This document shows, in pieces, positions 17,552 to 26,659 of a DNA stretch of 64,000 nt. The DNA comes from JAHEAO01 sp041633555. Its GTDB lineage: Bacteria; Pseudomonadota; Alphaproteobacteria; Rhodobacterales; Rhodobacteraceae. The translations under genes and the position numbers were made by a program. Location: contig JBFKFZ010000008.1 of the NCBI GenBank assembly GCA_041633555.1, forward strand, positions 21,618 to 85,617. Direction: 5' to 3'. Under the pieces are notes generated by a model. The model did not search any database, was not told where the DNA came from, and saw only the letters and a list, made by a program, of their open reading frames with translations. Numbering within the stretch: position 1 is the stretch's first letter; each line of letters begins with the position of its first letter.

Positions 17552-18212
17552 ATGAAAGCGATTGAAACGCTTGAAGACCTGCAGGCTCTCAACGGAGCGC
17601 CTCCCGAGACCGCGTTGCGAAAGGTTGCCACGCGTCTGACGCCGGAATATGGCGCATGGATCGCGGTCGCGCTTTTGCATCCTTTCAAGCGTCGGACTGG
17701 AAGGAACTGATGCGTCGCCACGTGGCGATGATGGCCCGGTTGTCACACCGCTTGATGATCGGACCCTCATCCTGCCGGACTGGCGCGGGAATCAGCGGCT
17801 GGCTTCCCTGCGAAACATCGTCCGCGATCCGCGCGTGTCGCTGATGTTTCTGGTGCCGGGGTCGTCGAATGTGATCCGGATCAACGGCCAGGCGAAGATC
17901 ACTGCCGAGCTAGATATGTGAGCCCGGTTCGCCCGTAAGCAGATTCTGCCGGCCACGGTCATCGTGGTAAATATCGAAGTGGTCTACAGCCAGTGTTTGC
18001 GCGCGATAATGCGATCGGGGCTTTGGACCTCGGGTGACAAGAGCGAAGGGCTGCCGACCGTCGGGCAAATTCTGGCAACCCTGACCGACGGTGCCGTGGG
18101 CGGCGAAACCTATGATGCCGAATGGGTGGAACGCGCCCGAAAGGCGATGTGGCAGGTCAGGCTGCCAGCGCCTTGGAACCCATTTCGAGGTATTTCTGGC
18201 GCCGGTGCTTGA
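17552..18212 (+). pseudogene. PPOX-type flavin-binding protein gene, frameshifted and with an in-frame stop
   Basis: The translation is split over two frames. From 17552, MKAIETLEDLQALNG to ALRKVATRLTPEYGAWIA resembles the N-terminus of the pyridoxamine 5'-phosphate oxidase-like (MSMEG_1061-type) family. Near 17660 the family-like sequence moves to another frame (RFCILSSVGLEGTDASPRGD, then RTLILPDWRGN and SLRNIVRDPRVSLMFLVPG). At 17919-17921 a TGA interrupts it (AELDM-stop-ARFARKQ), after which homology resumes in the same frame (VVNIEVVYSQC, ALMRSGLW-like) up to AMW near 18153. The reading then runs into the 3' end of accA on the other strand. One indel, one stop and a lost terminus make it a likely pseudogene. 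Sequencing error is the alternative. Confidence 0.8.
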
Positions 18213-19119
18213 CCAGTTCATCCGGCTTTTTCTTGGCCAGGTCCTTCAGCATCGCCTCGAGTGCCTTGCCGACATCGGCGATCGCGGCCTTGCGATTGCG
18301 TTGCGCGCCGCCAACCGGTTCAGTGACGATACGATCGATCACCCCGAGCTTCAGAAGGTCCTGTGCGGTCAATCGTAGCGCCTCGGCAGCCTCGCGCATT
18401 TTCTCGGCGTCCTTCCACAGGATGCTGGCACAACCTTCGGGACTGATCACCGAGTAGATCGAATGCTCCAGCATTGCGACGGTGTTGGCGGTGGCGAAGG
18501 CCACCGCGCCGCCTGATCCGCCCTCGCCGATGATGACAGAGATCAATGGCACTTTCACTTCCAGGCATTTCTGGGTGGAGCGCGCGATGGCCTCTGACTG
18601 GCCGCGTTCTTCGGCACCCTTGCCAGGATAGGCGCCGGGCGTATCGACAAGCGTGATGATCGGCAGGCCGAACCGGTCGGCAATATCCATCAGCCGGATC
18701 GCCTTGCGATAACCCTCGGGACGGGCCATGCCGAAATTGCGTTCGATCCTGGTCTTGGTGTCGTTACCCTTCTCATGGCCGATGACCATGACTGGCGTAC
18801 CGCCCAGCCGGGCGAGCCCGCCCATCACCGAGTGATCGTCTGCAAAATTCCGGTCACCGGCCAAAGGCGTGTATTCGGTGAAAAGGGCTTCGATGTAATC
18901 CTTGCAGTGCGGTCGGTCCGGATGCCGGGCCACCTGGCATTTCCGCCACGGGTCGAGCGACCGGTAGATGTCGCGCAACATTGTTTCGGCCTTCTTATCG
19001 AGAGCTGCGGCTTCCTTTTCTACATCCATTTCCTTGTTGGCCCGCGCCAATGCACGCAACTCCTCGGCCTTGCCTTCGATTTCAGCCAGCGGTTTCTCGA
19101 ATTCGAGGTAGTTGGTCAT
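18157..19119 (-). CDS. accA: Acetyl-CoA carboxylase, carboxyltransferase alpha subunit
   Basis: A 320-residue subunit of the carboxyltransferase that, with AccD, moves CO2 from biotin to acetyl-CoA to form malonyl-CoA for fatty-acid synthesis. Hallmarks are the N-terminal YLEFEKPLAEIE helix, GGLARLGGTPVMVIGHEKG, the DTPGAYPGKGAEERGQSE core and IGEGGSGGA(V)AF. Length is normal. The start MTNYLEFEK at 19119 has GGAGCG upstream, rather than either of two in-frame ATGs further out. It is monocistronic, divergent from the peptide ABC operon and convergent with the decayed PPOX gene, which it overlaps at the 3' end. Confidence 0.96.
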   Translation of the reverse strand: MTNYLEFEKPLAEIEGKAEELRALARANKEMDVEKEAAALDKKAETMLRDIYRSLDPWRKCQVARHPDRPHCKDYIEALFTEYTPLAGDRNFADDHSVMGGLARLGGTPVMVIGHEKGNDTKTRIERNFGMARPEGYRKAIRLMDIADRFGLPIITLVDTPGAYPGKGAEERGQSEAIARSTQKCLEVKVPLISVIIGEGGSGGAVAFATANTVAMLEHSIYSVISPEGCASILWKDAEKMREAAEALRLTAQDLLKLGVIDRIVTEPVGGAQRNRKAAIADVGKALEAMLKDLAKKKPDELVKHRRQKYLEMGSKALAA

Positions 19120-19342
19120 ACTGCGCTCCGGTGCCCTGTTGCCCGGCATTATATGGCCGGTGGAAGGAATAGATGCAACATCGTCTGCCGCTCGCACGCT
19201 TTGGCACAAGTCTTGGTAGGCGCCGGGTTTTTAGGCTTGGATATCAACGACCTTGACATCAATCCGGGCAGCCGCGCTAATCACGTCATGGGCAGGACCG
19301 GCACGACCGCAACCTGCCGCCATTCTTACCAGGGGGTTATCA

Positions 19343-20941
19343 ATGCTACACGTCCCAAGAGTATTTGCTGCCGCGTCAGTGGCGCTGTTCGCCGGGCTGA
19401 CACCACCCGCCGTTCAGGCCGAAACGCCGGCCGACACGCTGGTCATGGCGTGGTCGATTGACGATGTGATCTCGCTCGATCCGGCCGAAGTCTTTGAATT
19501 CACCGCCTCTGAGATCCTTGGCAACAGCTATCAGGGTCTGATCGGCTACAATGTCGAGAATGTCTCCGAGATTTTCGGTGTGATCGCCGAAAGCTGGGAG
19601 GTCGCACCCGATGGTCTGTCGATCAGCTTCAAGATCCGCGAGGGCATGAAGTTTGCTTCCGGGAATCCGATCACCGCCGACGACGTGGTGTTCTCGCTCA
19701 CCCGCGCCATCAAGCTCGACAAGTCGCCGGCTTTCATCCTGACCCAGTTTGGCCTGAATGCCGACAATGTCGATGAGATGGTCGTCAAGACCGATGACAA
19801 CACCGTCCAGTTCAAGATGGACAAGGCCTATGCGCCGACGCTGGTGCTGTATTGCCTGACTGCCACGGTCGGCTTCATCGTGGATCAGAAGTTGGCGATG
19901 GAAAACGAAGTGGACGGGGATTTCGGCTATAACTGGCTGAAGACCGCCTATGCAGGCTCAGGCGCTTTCACGATCCGCGAATGGCGTGCAAATGAGGTTG
20001 TCGTAATGGAACGCAACGACAACTATTCCGGCGAGGCCGCGCCGATGGCGCGCGCGATCTACCGTCATATCCCGGAAACCTCGACCCAGCGCCTGCTGCT
20101 GGAGAAGGGCGACATCGACATCGCACGCAACCTCGGCGCCGAAGAGATTCAGGCGCTGGCCGACAATCCGGATATCGTGATCGACAGCGGTGTGAAAGGG
20201 GCTGTCTACTATCTCGGTCTCAGCCAGAAGAACGAGTTCCTTTCGAAGCCCGAAGTGCGTCAGGCGATGAAATACCTGGTCGATTATCAGACTATCGCCG
20301 ACACGATCATGAAGGGCAAGGTGACGGTGCATCAGGCTTTCCTGCCCAAGGGTTTCCTGGGAGTGCTGGAGGAAACACCGTTCGAGCTGAATGTCGAGAA
20401 GGCCAAGGAACTTCTGGCTGCCGCCGGGGTTCCGGACGGGTTCAAGGTGACGATGGACACCCGCAACACGCCTGACATCACCAGCATCGCGCAGGCGATC
20501 CAGCAGACGATGGCGCTGGCGGGTATCGAGATCGAGCTGATCCCGGGCGATGGTCAGCAGACCCTGACCAAGTACCGCGCGCGCAACCACGACATCTATA
20601 TCGGTCGCTGGGGACCCGACTATCAGGACCCGCATACCAACGCCGATACCTTTGCGCGCAACCCCGACAATTCGGATGATGCGGCCTCCAAGCCGCTCGC
20701 CTGGCGGAATTCCTGGGAGATCCCCGAGATGACTGCACTTGCCGATGCCGCCGTGCTGGAAGCCGATGCCGACAAACGGGCCGAAATGTATCTGGCCATT
20801 CAGAAGGATCACCAGCAGGTGTCCCCCTTCGTGATCATGTTCCAGGATATCGAGGTCATGGGCCGCCGCGCCAATGTCAAAGGCTTTGTCGTCGGCCCGT
20901 CCTTCAATGACAACTCGTTCAAGGCCGTTACCAAGGAATGA
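19343..20941 (+). CDS. ABC transporter substrate-binding protein, peptide family (SBP family 5)
   Basis: A 532-residue periplasmic receptor with a Sec signal peptide (first ~26 residues, PAVQA-ETPAD). The family-5 pattern is present: DVISLDPAEVFEF at the N-lobe, SWEVAPDGLSISFKIREGMKF and ITADDVVFSLTRA. Related DppA/OppA proteins bind peptides; other small solutes are possible. AGGGGG precedes the ATG at 19343. It is the first gene of a five-gene transporter operon ending with a dipeptidase, so dipeptide uptake is the likely role. Its stop overlaps the first permease. Confidence 0.92.
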   Translation: MLHVPRVFAAASVALFAGLTPPAVQAETPADTLVMAWSIDDVISLDPAEVFEFTASEILGNSYQGLIGYNVENVSEIFGVIAESWEVAPDGLSISFKIREGMKFASGNPITADDVVFSLTRAIKLDKSPAFILTQFGLNADNVDEMVVKTDDNTVQFKMDKAYAPTLVLYCLTATVGFIVDQKLAMENEVDGDFGYNWLKTAYAGSGAFTIREWRANEVVVMERNDNYSGEAAPMARAIYRHIPETSTQRLLLEKGDIDIARNLGAEEIQALADNPDIVIDSGVKGAVYYLGLSQKNEFLSKPEVRQAMKYLVDYQTIADTIMKGKVTVHQAFLPKGFLGVLEETPFELNVEKAKELLAAAGVPDGFKVTMDTRNTPDITSIAQAIQQTMALAGIEIELIPGDGQQTLTKYRARNHDIYIGRWGPDYQDPHTNADTFARNPDNSDDAASKPLAWRNSWEIPEMTALADAAVLEADADKRAEMYLAIQKDHQQVSPFVIMFQDIEVMGRRANVKGFVVGPSFNDNSFKAVTKE

Positions 20942-22002
20942 GCCTGAAGGCAGATGAAACGGGGGCGCGCTTCGGCGCCCCTCCGGCATGGCTGTGGAAA
21001 ACCGGCAGCCTGATCACCACGCTGGCAATGACCTTCTTCGGCCTGTTGCTCGTGACGTTTCTGATCGGCCGCATCGTTCCGGTCGATCCGGTTCTGGCGG
21101 TCGTCGGCGACCGGGCATCGCAATCGGTCTATGACAAGGCCTATATCGAGCTTGGCCTCGACAAACCGCTCTATGAACAATTCTGGATCTATCTCCAGAA
21201 GATGATGACAGGCGATCTTGGCCAGTCTTTCCTGACCAAGAAAGACATCACCGAGGATATCCTGCGGGTTTTTCCCGCAACGCTGGAGTTGGCCACGGTC
21301 GGTATCATCATCGGAACAGTCCTTGGCCTGCCGATGGGGGTGCTGGCCGCGGTGAAACAGGGCAGGATCGCCGATCAGTTGGTCCGGGTGCTGGGGCTCG
21401 TCGGCTATTCCGCGCCGATCTTCTGGCTGGGGCTCCTGGCGTTACTCGTGTTTTACGCCCAGCTCGGCTGGGTCGCCGGGCCGGGTCGGATCGACATCGC
21501 TTACGAGTACTCTGTGACCCAAACCACGGGACTTCTGCTGATCGACAGCGCCATGCAGGGTCAGTGGGAAGCCTTCCGCAACGTAGTTTCGCACATCATC
21601 CTGCCAGCCTCGCTGCTGGGATATTTCTCGATGGCCTATATCAGCCGGATGACTCGCAGCTTCATGCTGAACGAGCTGGCGCAGGAATACATCACCACCG
21701 CCCGCGTCAAGGGCGTGCCGGAATGGAGGATCATCTGGGTTCATGCCCTGCGCAATGCCGCCGTGCCGCTGGTCACGGTGATCGCGCTCAGCTACGCCAA
21801 CCTGCTTGAGGGCTCGGTGCTGACCGAAACGGTCTTTGCCTGGCCCGGGCTCGGGCAGTATCTGACCAACTCCCTGCAGAATGCCGACATGAATGCCGTA
21901 CTTGGCGGTACGCTGGTGATTGGCGTGATCTTCGTCGGTCTGAATCTGCTTTCGGACCTTCTCTACACGTTGCTCGACCCGAGGGTCCGGAGGCGCGGAT
22001 GA
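20938..22002 (+). CDS. Peptide ABC transporter permease (DppB-like)
   Basis: A 354-residue inner-membrane permease with six predicted helices. Its large periplasmic loop after helix 1 carries the DppB/OppB pattern IVPVDPVLAVVGDRAS and GDLGQSF. The cytoplasmic EAA loop (ELAQEYITTARVKGVPEWRIIWVHALRNA, here cited in part) contacts the ATPase. The ATG overlaps the binding-protein stop by four bases (ATGA). An internal loop between helices 3 and 4 is somewhat extended (about 180-215). Confidence 0.92.
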   Translation: MSLKADETGARFGAPPAWLWKTGSLITTLAMTFFGLLLVTFLIGRIVPVDPVLAVVGDRASQSVYDKAYIELGLDKPLYEQFWIYLQKMMTGDLGQSFLTKKDITEDILRVFPATLELATVGIIIGTVLGLPMGVLAAVKQGRIADQLVRVLGLVGYSAPIFWLGLLALLVFYAQLGWVAGPGRIDIAYEYSVTQTTGLLLIDSAMQGQWEAFRNVVSHIILPASLLGYFSMAYISRMTRSFMLNELAQEYITTARVKGVPEWRIIWVHALRNAAVPLVTVIALSYANLLEGSVLTETVFAWPGLGQYLTNSLQNADMNAVLGGTLVIGVIFVGLNLLSDLLYTLLDPRVRRRG

Positions 22003-22916
22003 ACTTGACCGAATCTTCCCGGCGCGAGTGGCTTCTGTCGGATCACCCCGCTTCGCGGCGACAGGCCCGGCTGGGCCAGATGTACCGCACCTGGCTGACT
22101 TTCCGGCGCAACAAGCTGGCCATGATCGGGCTTGTTGTCGTGCTTCTGCTGGTAATGATAGCGATCTTTGCCGACGTCATCGCTCCGTACGACCCGATCG
22201 TAGGCGGCGACCTGCGCACCGCCCGACTGCAGCCGCCCTCCTGGACATATTTGATGGGCACTGACGATCAGGCCCGCGACATCTTCAGCCGCGTCGTCCA
22301 CGGCTCGCGGCTGACATTGATGGTCGTGGCATTGGTGGCGATCATTGCCACACCGATCGGTCTGCTGGTCGGTACGACAGCGGGCTATTTCGGCGGTTGG
22401 GTCGATACGGTGCTGATGCGGATCACTGACATCTTCCTCGCCTTTCCGCGGCTGATATTAGCGCTGGCCTTCGTTGCCGCCCTCGGTCCCGGTATCGAGA
22501 ATGCGATCATCGCAATTGCGATCACCTCCTGGCCGCCCTATGCCCGGCTTGCCCGCGCCGAAACGCTGACCATCCGCGACACCGACTATATCGCCGCGAT
22601 CCGTCTGCAGGGCGCCTCCCCGGCGCGGATCATCTCGGGTCATGTCGTGCCCCTGTGCCTGTCGTCGGTCATCATCCGGGTCACGCTCGACATGGCCGGG
22701 ATCATTCTCACTGCGGCCGGCCTGGGTTTTCTAGGCCTCGGGGCGCAGCCACCGCAGCCCGAATGGGGCGCTATGATCGCTGCAGGGCGGCGCTTCCTGA
22801 TCGACTTCTGGTGGGTCGCCACCATGCCCGGAATCGCCATCTTCACCGTCTCGTTGGGGTTCAACCTGCTGGGCGATGGCCTGCGCGACGTCCTGGACCC
22901 GAAGGGGCGGGGATGA
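21999..22916 (+). CDS. Peptide ABC transporter permease (DppC-like)
   Basis: A 305-residue permease paired with the preceding one. The N-terminal cytoplasmic tail has the OppC_N pattern (YRTWLTFRRNKLAMIGLVVV) and the first periplasmic loop has LMGTDDQARDIFSRVVHGSR. The EAA-type loop is RLQGASPARIISGHVVPLC. Its ATG overlaps the preceding stop (ATGA), and its stop overlaps the next ATG in the same way. Confidence 0.92.
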   Translation: MNLTESSRREWLLSDHPASRRQARLGQMYRTWLTFRRNKLAMIGLVVVLLLVMIAIFADVIAPYDPIVGGDLRTARLQPPSWTYLMGTDDQARDIFSRVVHGSRLTLMVVALVAIIATPIGLLVGTTAGYFGGWVDTVLMRITDIFLAFPRLILALAFVAALGPGIENAIIAIAITSWPPYARLARAETLTIRDTDYIAAIRLQGASPARIISGHVVPLCLSSVIIRVTLDMAGIILTAAGLGFLGLGAQPPQPEWGAMIAAGRRFLIDFWWVATMPGIAIFTVSLGFNLLGDGLRDVLDPKGRG

Positions 22917-23746
22917 CCGATCTTCTGACCGTAAGGGACTTGCGCATTGCCTTCCCGTCCCGGCAGGGCCCGGTTGAAGTTGTCCGAGGTGTGTCGTTTG
23001 CAATGGGCCGGGAGCGGCTGGGTATCGTCGGCGAATCCGGTTCCGGCAAGTCACAGACCGGCCGCGCTATCCTCGGCCTCACGCCGTCGCCCGGCAAGGC
23101 CACGGCCGACAGGATAGATTTCGACGGAATTGATCTGCGCCATGCCACGAAATCGCAATGGCACGACATTCGCGGCGAACGGATCAGCATGGTGATGCAG
23201 GATCCAAAATTCTCGCTGAACCCGGTGATGACCATCGGTCGGCAACTGGTCGAAACCTACCGCACCCACCGTAACGCTTCCAGGACCGAGGCGCGAGAGC
23301 GCGGGTTGGAAATGCTGAACGCGGTGCAGATCCGCGACCCCGAACGGGTGATGAACGCCTATCCGCACGAACTTTCCGGCGGCATGGGTCAACGCGCGAT
23401 GATCGCAATGATGCTGGTTACGGAACCCGAACTCTTGATTGCGGACGAGCCGACCTCCGCTCTCGACGTCACGGTGCAGATCGAGGTTCTGCGCATCCTT
23501 GACCGGCTGGTGACCGAGCGGGGAATGGGCCTGATCTTCATCAGTCACGACTTGCGATTGGTCTCGTCCTTCTGCGACCGGGTGTTGGTGATGTATGCCG
23601 GGAAGGTCGTCGAAGAAGTCAGCGCCACAGAACTGACGCGCGCCCGGCACCCATACACGCAAGGGCTCTTCAACTGCCTGCCCAAAATCGAGGGCGGCCA
23701 GCGGCCATTGCCGACACTACAGCGCGATGCGGATTGGGCGCTCTGA
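22913..23746 (+). CDS. Peptide ABC transporter ATPase (DppD-like)
   Basis: A 277-residue ATP-binding subunit. Walker A GESGSGKS is at about 40-47, the signature SGGMGQRAMIA follows, and Walker B LLIADEPTSALD is intact with an ensuing switch His (ISHDLRLV). The start at 22913 overlaps the permease stop. The frame stays open 258 bases upstream, but that part lies inside the permease gene. It lacks the long C-terminal oligopeptide-transporter extension with four Cys that many DppD proteins carry for an iron-sulfur cluster, ending soon after LFNCLPKIEGGQRPL. Confidence 0.9.
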   Translation: MTDLLTVRDLRIAFPSRQGPVEVVRGVSFAMGRERLGIVGESGSGKSQTGRAILGLTPSPGKATADRIDFDGIDLRHATKSQWHDIRGERISMVMQDPKFSLNPVMTIGRQLVETYRTHRNASRTEARERGLEMLNAVQIRDPERVMNAYPHELSGGMGQRAMIAMMLVTEPELLIADEPTSALDVTVQIEVLRILDRLVTERGMGLIFISHDLRLVSSFCDRVLVMYAGKVVEEVSATELTRARHPYTQGLFNCLPKIEGGQRPLPTLQRDADWAL

Positions 23747-24519
23747 TGGGGATCCTCGACGTCGATGACCTTAATGTCACCTTCAGCAAGGGCGCCGAGC
23801 GGGTTCACGCGGTGCGTGGCGTTACCCTTTCGGTCACCGAGGGGGAAAGTTACGGCATCGTCGGTGAGAGCGGCTCGGGCAAGTCCACGGTTCTGCGCGC
23901 CATCTGCGGCCTTGCCCCGGTTACTGGCGGGACTATCCAAATTGAAGGCAAAGAACTTCGCAGCCCGCGTCGCCCGGACTTTTACCGCAACGTCCAGATG
24001 GTGTTCCAAGATCCCTATGCCTCGCTTCACCCGCGCCATACGGTTGACCGGGTGCTCTCCGAACCGCTTGCCATCCACGGCTTCAAGGATCGCGAGGCGC
24101 GTGTCGAGCGGGCCTTGCAGGAGGTTGGCCTTGGCAAGGGCTTTCGCTTTCGTTACCCGCACCAGCTTTCAGGCGGTCAGCGCCAGCGCGTTGCCATCGC
24201 CCGCGCGCTGATCCTCGAGCCCCGCATTCTCCTGCTCGACGAACCAACCTCCGCCCTCGATGCCTCGATCCAGGCCGAGGTTCTGAACCTGCTTGACCGG
24301 ATCCGAAACGAGCGTGGCCTGACTTACGTGCTTGTCAGCCATGACCTGTCGGTCGTGGCGCATATGTGCGAACGGCTGATGGTCATGCAGCACGGACAAG
24401 CGGTCGAGGAAATGACCCGCGAGGGCCTGCAGTCCCGGAAGGCCGCGCAGGATTATACACGCAAACTGCTGATCGCGAGCCTCGGTTACCGCGCAGCGCA
24501 GAAGGAAACGGCAAGTTGA
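23746..24519 (+). CDS. Peptide ABC transporter ATPase (DppF-like)
   Basis: A 257-residue second ATP-binding subunit. Walker A is GESGSGKST (about 43-51), the Q loop is QMVFQDPYASLHPRHT (DppF/OppF-like), the signature is LSGGQRQRVAIARA and Walker B is ILLLDEPTSALDA. The ATG overlaps the preceding TGA by one base (TGATG). The two unequal ATPases form the heterodimer expected for this transporter class. Confidence 0.91.
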   Translation: MGILDVDDLNVTFSKGAERVHAVRGVTLSVTEGESYGIVGESGSGKSTVLRAICGLAPVTGGTIQIEGKELRSPRRPDFYRNVQMVFQDPYASLHPRHTVDRVLSEPLAIHGFKDREARVERALQEVGLGKGFRFRYPHQLSGGQRQRVAIARALILEPRILLLDEPTSALDASIQAEVLNLLDRIRNERGLTYVLVSHDLSVVAHMCERLMVMQHGQAVEEMTREGLQSRKAAQDYTRKLLIASLGYRAAQKETAS

Positions 24520-25583
24520 CCAACCATTTTCCCGTCTTCGACGGCCATAACGACTTCTTACTGCGCCTTCTACGGGATCGGGGAAACAGGGGAGAAATCT
24601 GGCTGAAAGGGGAAGGGAAAGGCCATCTCGATCTGCCCCGCATGCGCAAGGGCGGCTTTGCGGGTGGCTTTTTCGCGATCTACATTGCGTCGCCTGAGCC
24701 TTTCGATGCGCCAGACCGAGACGCGATCATGGAGTCGCCGCCCTACGACCTGCTGCTCGACGACCTGATCGACCACATTGCCGCTCAACCCGTGGCTCTG
24801 GCGATGGCGGGGCATCTGATGTGGATGCAGCGCGCGGCGCCGGATGATTTCCGGGTATGTCACTCGGCCGGCGAGATTCAGGCTTGCCTTGATACCGGGA
24901 CAATTGCCGCGATCATGCATATGGAAGGTGCTGAGGCGATTGGCCCGGACCTAGACGCATTGCATGTCTGGCACGCGGCGGGCTTGCGCAGCCTCGGGCC
25001 GGTCTGGAGCCGTCCGACCGTTTTCGGTCACGGTGTGCCCTTCCGCTATCCCGGCAGCCCCGATACCGGGCCCGGCCTGACCGATGCAGGCAAGGCGCTG
25101 GTCCGGGAATGTAACCAGCTGAGAATCATGCTCGACCTCTCGCATCTGAACGAAAAGGGTTTCGACGATATCGCCGCGCTTTCCGACGCACCGCTTGTCG
25201 CAACCCATTCCAACGCCCATGCCGTTACTCCCGGCTCCCGCAATCTGACCGACCGGCAACTTTCCGTGATCAGGGAAACTGGGGGCATGGTCGGCCTGAA
25301 CTTTGCAGTTCAGTTCCTGCGCCCGGATGGCCGCAAGTCGTCCGACATGACGCTGGAACCGATGCTGCAACATCTCGACCACCTGATCGAGAAGCTGGGC
25401 GAGGATCATGTCGGCCTAGGTTCCGATTTTGATGGTGCCACGATGCCGAAGGATATCAAGGACGTTGCCGGTTTGCCGAGGCTGCAGGACGCGATGACAC
25501 GGCACGGATACGGGCCCGAACTGATGCGAAAGCTCTGTCACGAGAACTGGATTTCGGTTCTGCGACGAACATGGGGAGCCTGA
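24516..25583 (+). CDS. Membrane dipeptidase (peptidase family M19)
   Basis: A 355-residue zinc dipeptidase related to renal dipeptidase. The metal ligands are recognisable: FDGHND (His11, Asp13), HMEGAEAIG (Glu, near 136), THSNAHA (His, near 231) and the later His, with GLGSDFDGA as the final Asp motif. No signal peptide is seen, so the bacterial enzyme is probably cytoplasmic. I read the start as TTG at 24516, which overlaps the ATPase stop (TTGA) and has AAGGAAACGG before it; no ATG lies near the family start. As the last gene of the peptide transporter operon, it would hydrolyse imported dipeptides. Confidence 0.9.
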   Translation: MTNHFPVFDGHNDFLLRLLRDRGNRGEIWLKGEGKGHLDLPRMRKGGFAGGFFAIYIASPEPFDAPDRDAIMESPPYDLLLDDLIDHIAAQPVALAMAGHLMWMQRAAPDDFRVCHSAGEIQACLDTGTIAAIMHMEGAEAIGPDLDALHVWHAAGLRSLGPVWSRPTVFGHGVPFRYPGSPDTGPGLTDAGKALVRECNQLRIMLDLSHLNEKGFDDIAALSDAPLVATHSNAHAVTPGSRNLTDRQLSVIRETGGMVGLNFAVQFLRPDGRKSSDMTLEPMLQHLDHLIEKLGEDHVGLGSDFDGATMPKDIKDVAGLPRLQDAMTRHGYGPELMRKLCHENWISVLRRTWGA

Positions 25584-25810
25584 CCGGTGCCCATTGCGAC
25601 GGGCCGAGGAAACCGGCAAATCCGACTTTGACGACGCGGTAGCGAACTTCCGGTTCAGACACTTGAACACATCGGCGATTGTGACCGACCTGGCTCTGAC
25701 GGCGGGATCTTGTTGGACGTCTTACTCGATCCCGCGCGCCATTTCGTCGCCAATTGTGCAGCGGCGCGATCAGTTAGATAGCGTTGAGCCACAGAGCCTG
25801 TGCTGTCCGG
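25584..25810. other. Spacer between convergent operons, no gene seen
   Basis: A 227-base interval between the dipeptidase and the amidohydrolase, which converge. A short open frame crosses it, but its translation has no family resemblance and no ribosome-binding site. A small CACAG-AGC-CTGTG hairpin near 25791-25803 is too weak to call a terminator. Confidence 0.6.
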
Positions 25811-26650
25811 TCAGACCGCCAGGCCATAGAACTCGACCGCGGTAGCTCCAAAGACCCGCGCCTGTTCTTCGGGCGACAACTCAGCGGTCAGTTCCATCGC
25901 CGCCGATCGCCAGCGTTCATACTCGGCGCGCAGCCGGACCACCGGCCAATCGGATCCCCACATCACCCGCTCCGGGCCGAAGGCCGAAAGGACGTGACTG
26001 GCATAGGGCCGCAGTTGATCCGCCGACCAGTCCTCTTTGGCTTCGGTCACCAGCCCCGACAGCTTGCAGTAAGCGCCCTTTTCGGCCAGCCGCGACATGC
26101 CGTCGGCCCACGGCTTGAAATTCGCGTCGGAGGGATCGCGGATCTGGGGCTTCATGCAATGATCCACGACCACCCGCATGTCGGGATAGCGAGAGAGCAG
26201 GGTCTGAAAATTTGCCAGATGCTGTGGAAATCCCAGCGCATCAAAACTGAGCCCCAGATCGCAGACCGCCTCGAACCCCCACTGCACGTCGTCTCGCAGC
26301 ATCCAGTCAACATCCGGAATGTCCTGGATCATCGGTCGCACCCCTAAGAATTTCGGATGCCCCGCCAGCCGCTCTAGATGAGCCATATGCTCGGGCCGCT
26401 CGAAATCGACCCAACCGACCACGCCCGCCACATGCTCGGTCACGTCCGCGATGCCCAGCATGTACTCGGATTCCTCGACCGTCGCCGCGGCCTGCACCAG
26501 CACCGTATGCGTGACCCCGGTCGCCGCCAGCGCCGGGGTCAGATCGGCCGGGCCATAGGTGCGGCAGAGCACCGGATCGTCCTTCGGCATCCAGTGATAG
26601 TCGCCCCGACCGGGATTCCAGTAGTGCTGATGCGCATCAACCTGAACCAT
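25811..26650 (-). CDS. Amidohydrolase family protein, L-fuconolactonase-like (COG3618)
   Basis: A 279-residue TIM-barrel hydrolase. The N-terminal metal motif is DAHQHYW (His7, His9). Further conserved sites are VVVDHCMKP, a conserved Lys-Leu-Ser-Gly strand (YCKLSGL) and MWGSDWPV near the C-terminus. The family includes L-fucono-1,5-lactonase, rhamnonolactonase and 2-pyrone-4,6-dicarboxylate lactonase. Because the next upstream gene on the same strand encodes an L-fucose/aldose dehydrogenase-like reductase, sugar lactone hydrolysis is the best inference: the reductase makes the lactone and this enzyme opens it. GAGGGGGAAAC precedes the ATG. The gap between the two genes is 9 bases. Confidence 0.85.
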   Translation of the reverse strand: MVQVDAHQHYWNPGRGDYHWMPKDDPVLCRTYGPADLTPALAATGVTHTVLVQAAATVEESEYMLGIADVTEHVAGVVGWVDFERPEHMAHLERLAGHPKFLGVRPMIQDIPDVDWMLRDDVQWGFEAVCDLGLSFDALGFPQHLANFQTLLSRYPDMRVVVDHCMKPQIRDPSDANFKPWADGMSRLAEKGAYCKLSGLVTEAKEDWSADQLRPYASHVLSAFGPERVMWGSDWPVVRLRAEYERWRSAAMELTAELSPEEQARVFGATAVEFYGLAV

Positions 26651-26659
26651 GTTTCCCCC

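Noticed and set aside
25791..25803. CACAG-AGC-CTGTG hairpin between convergent operons
   Set aside because: It is only 5 bp with a 3-base loop and no T-run, too weak for a terminator.
25594..25845. Short open frame between the dipeptidase and the amidohydrolase
   Set aside because: It has no ribosome-binding site and no recognisable family; it overlaps the 3' end of the amidohydrolase.
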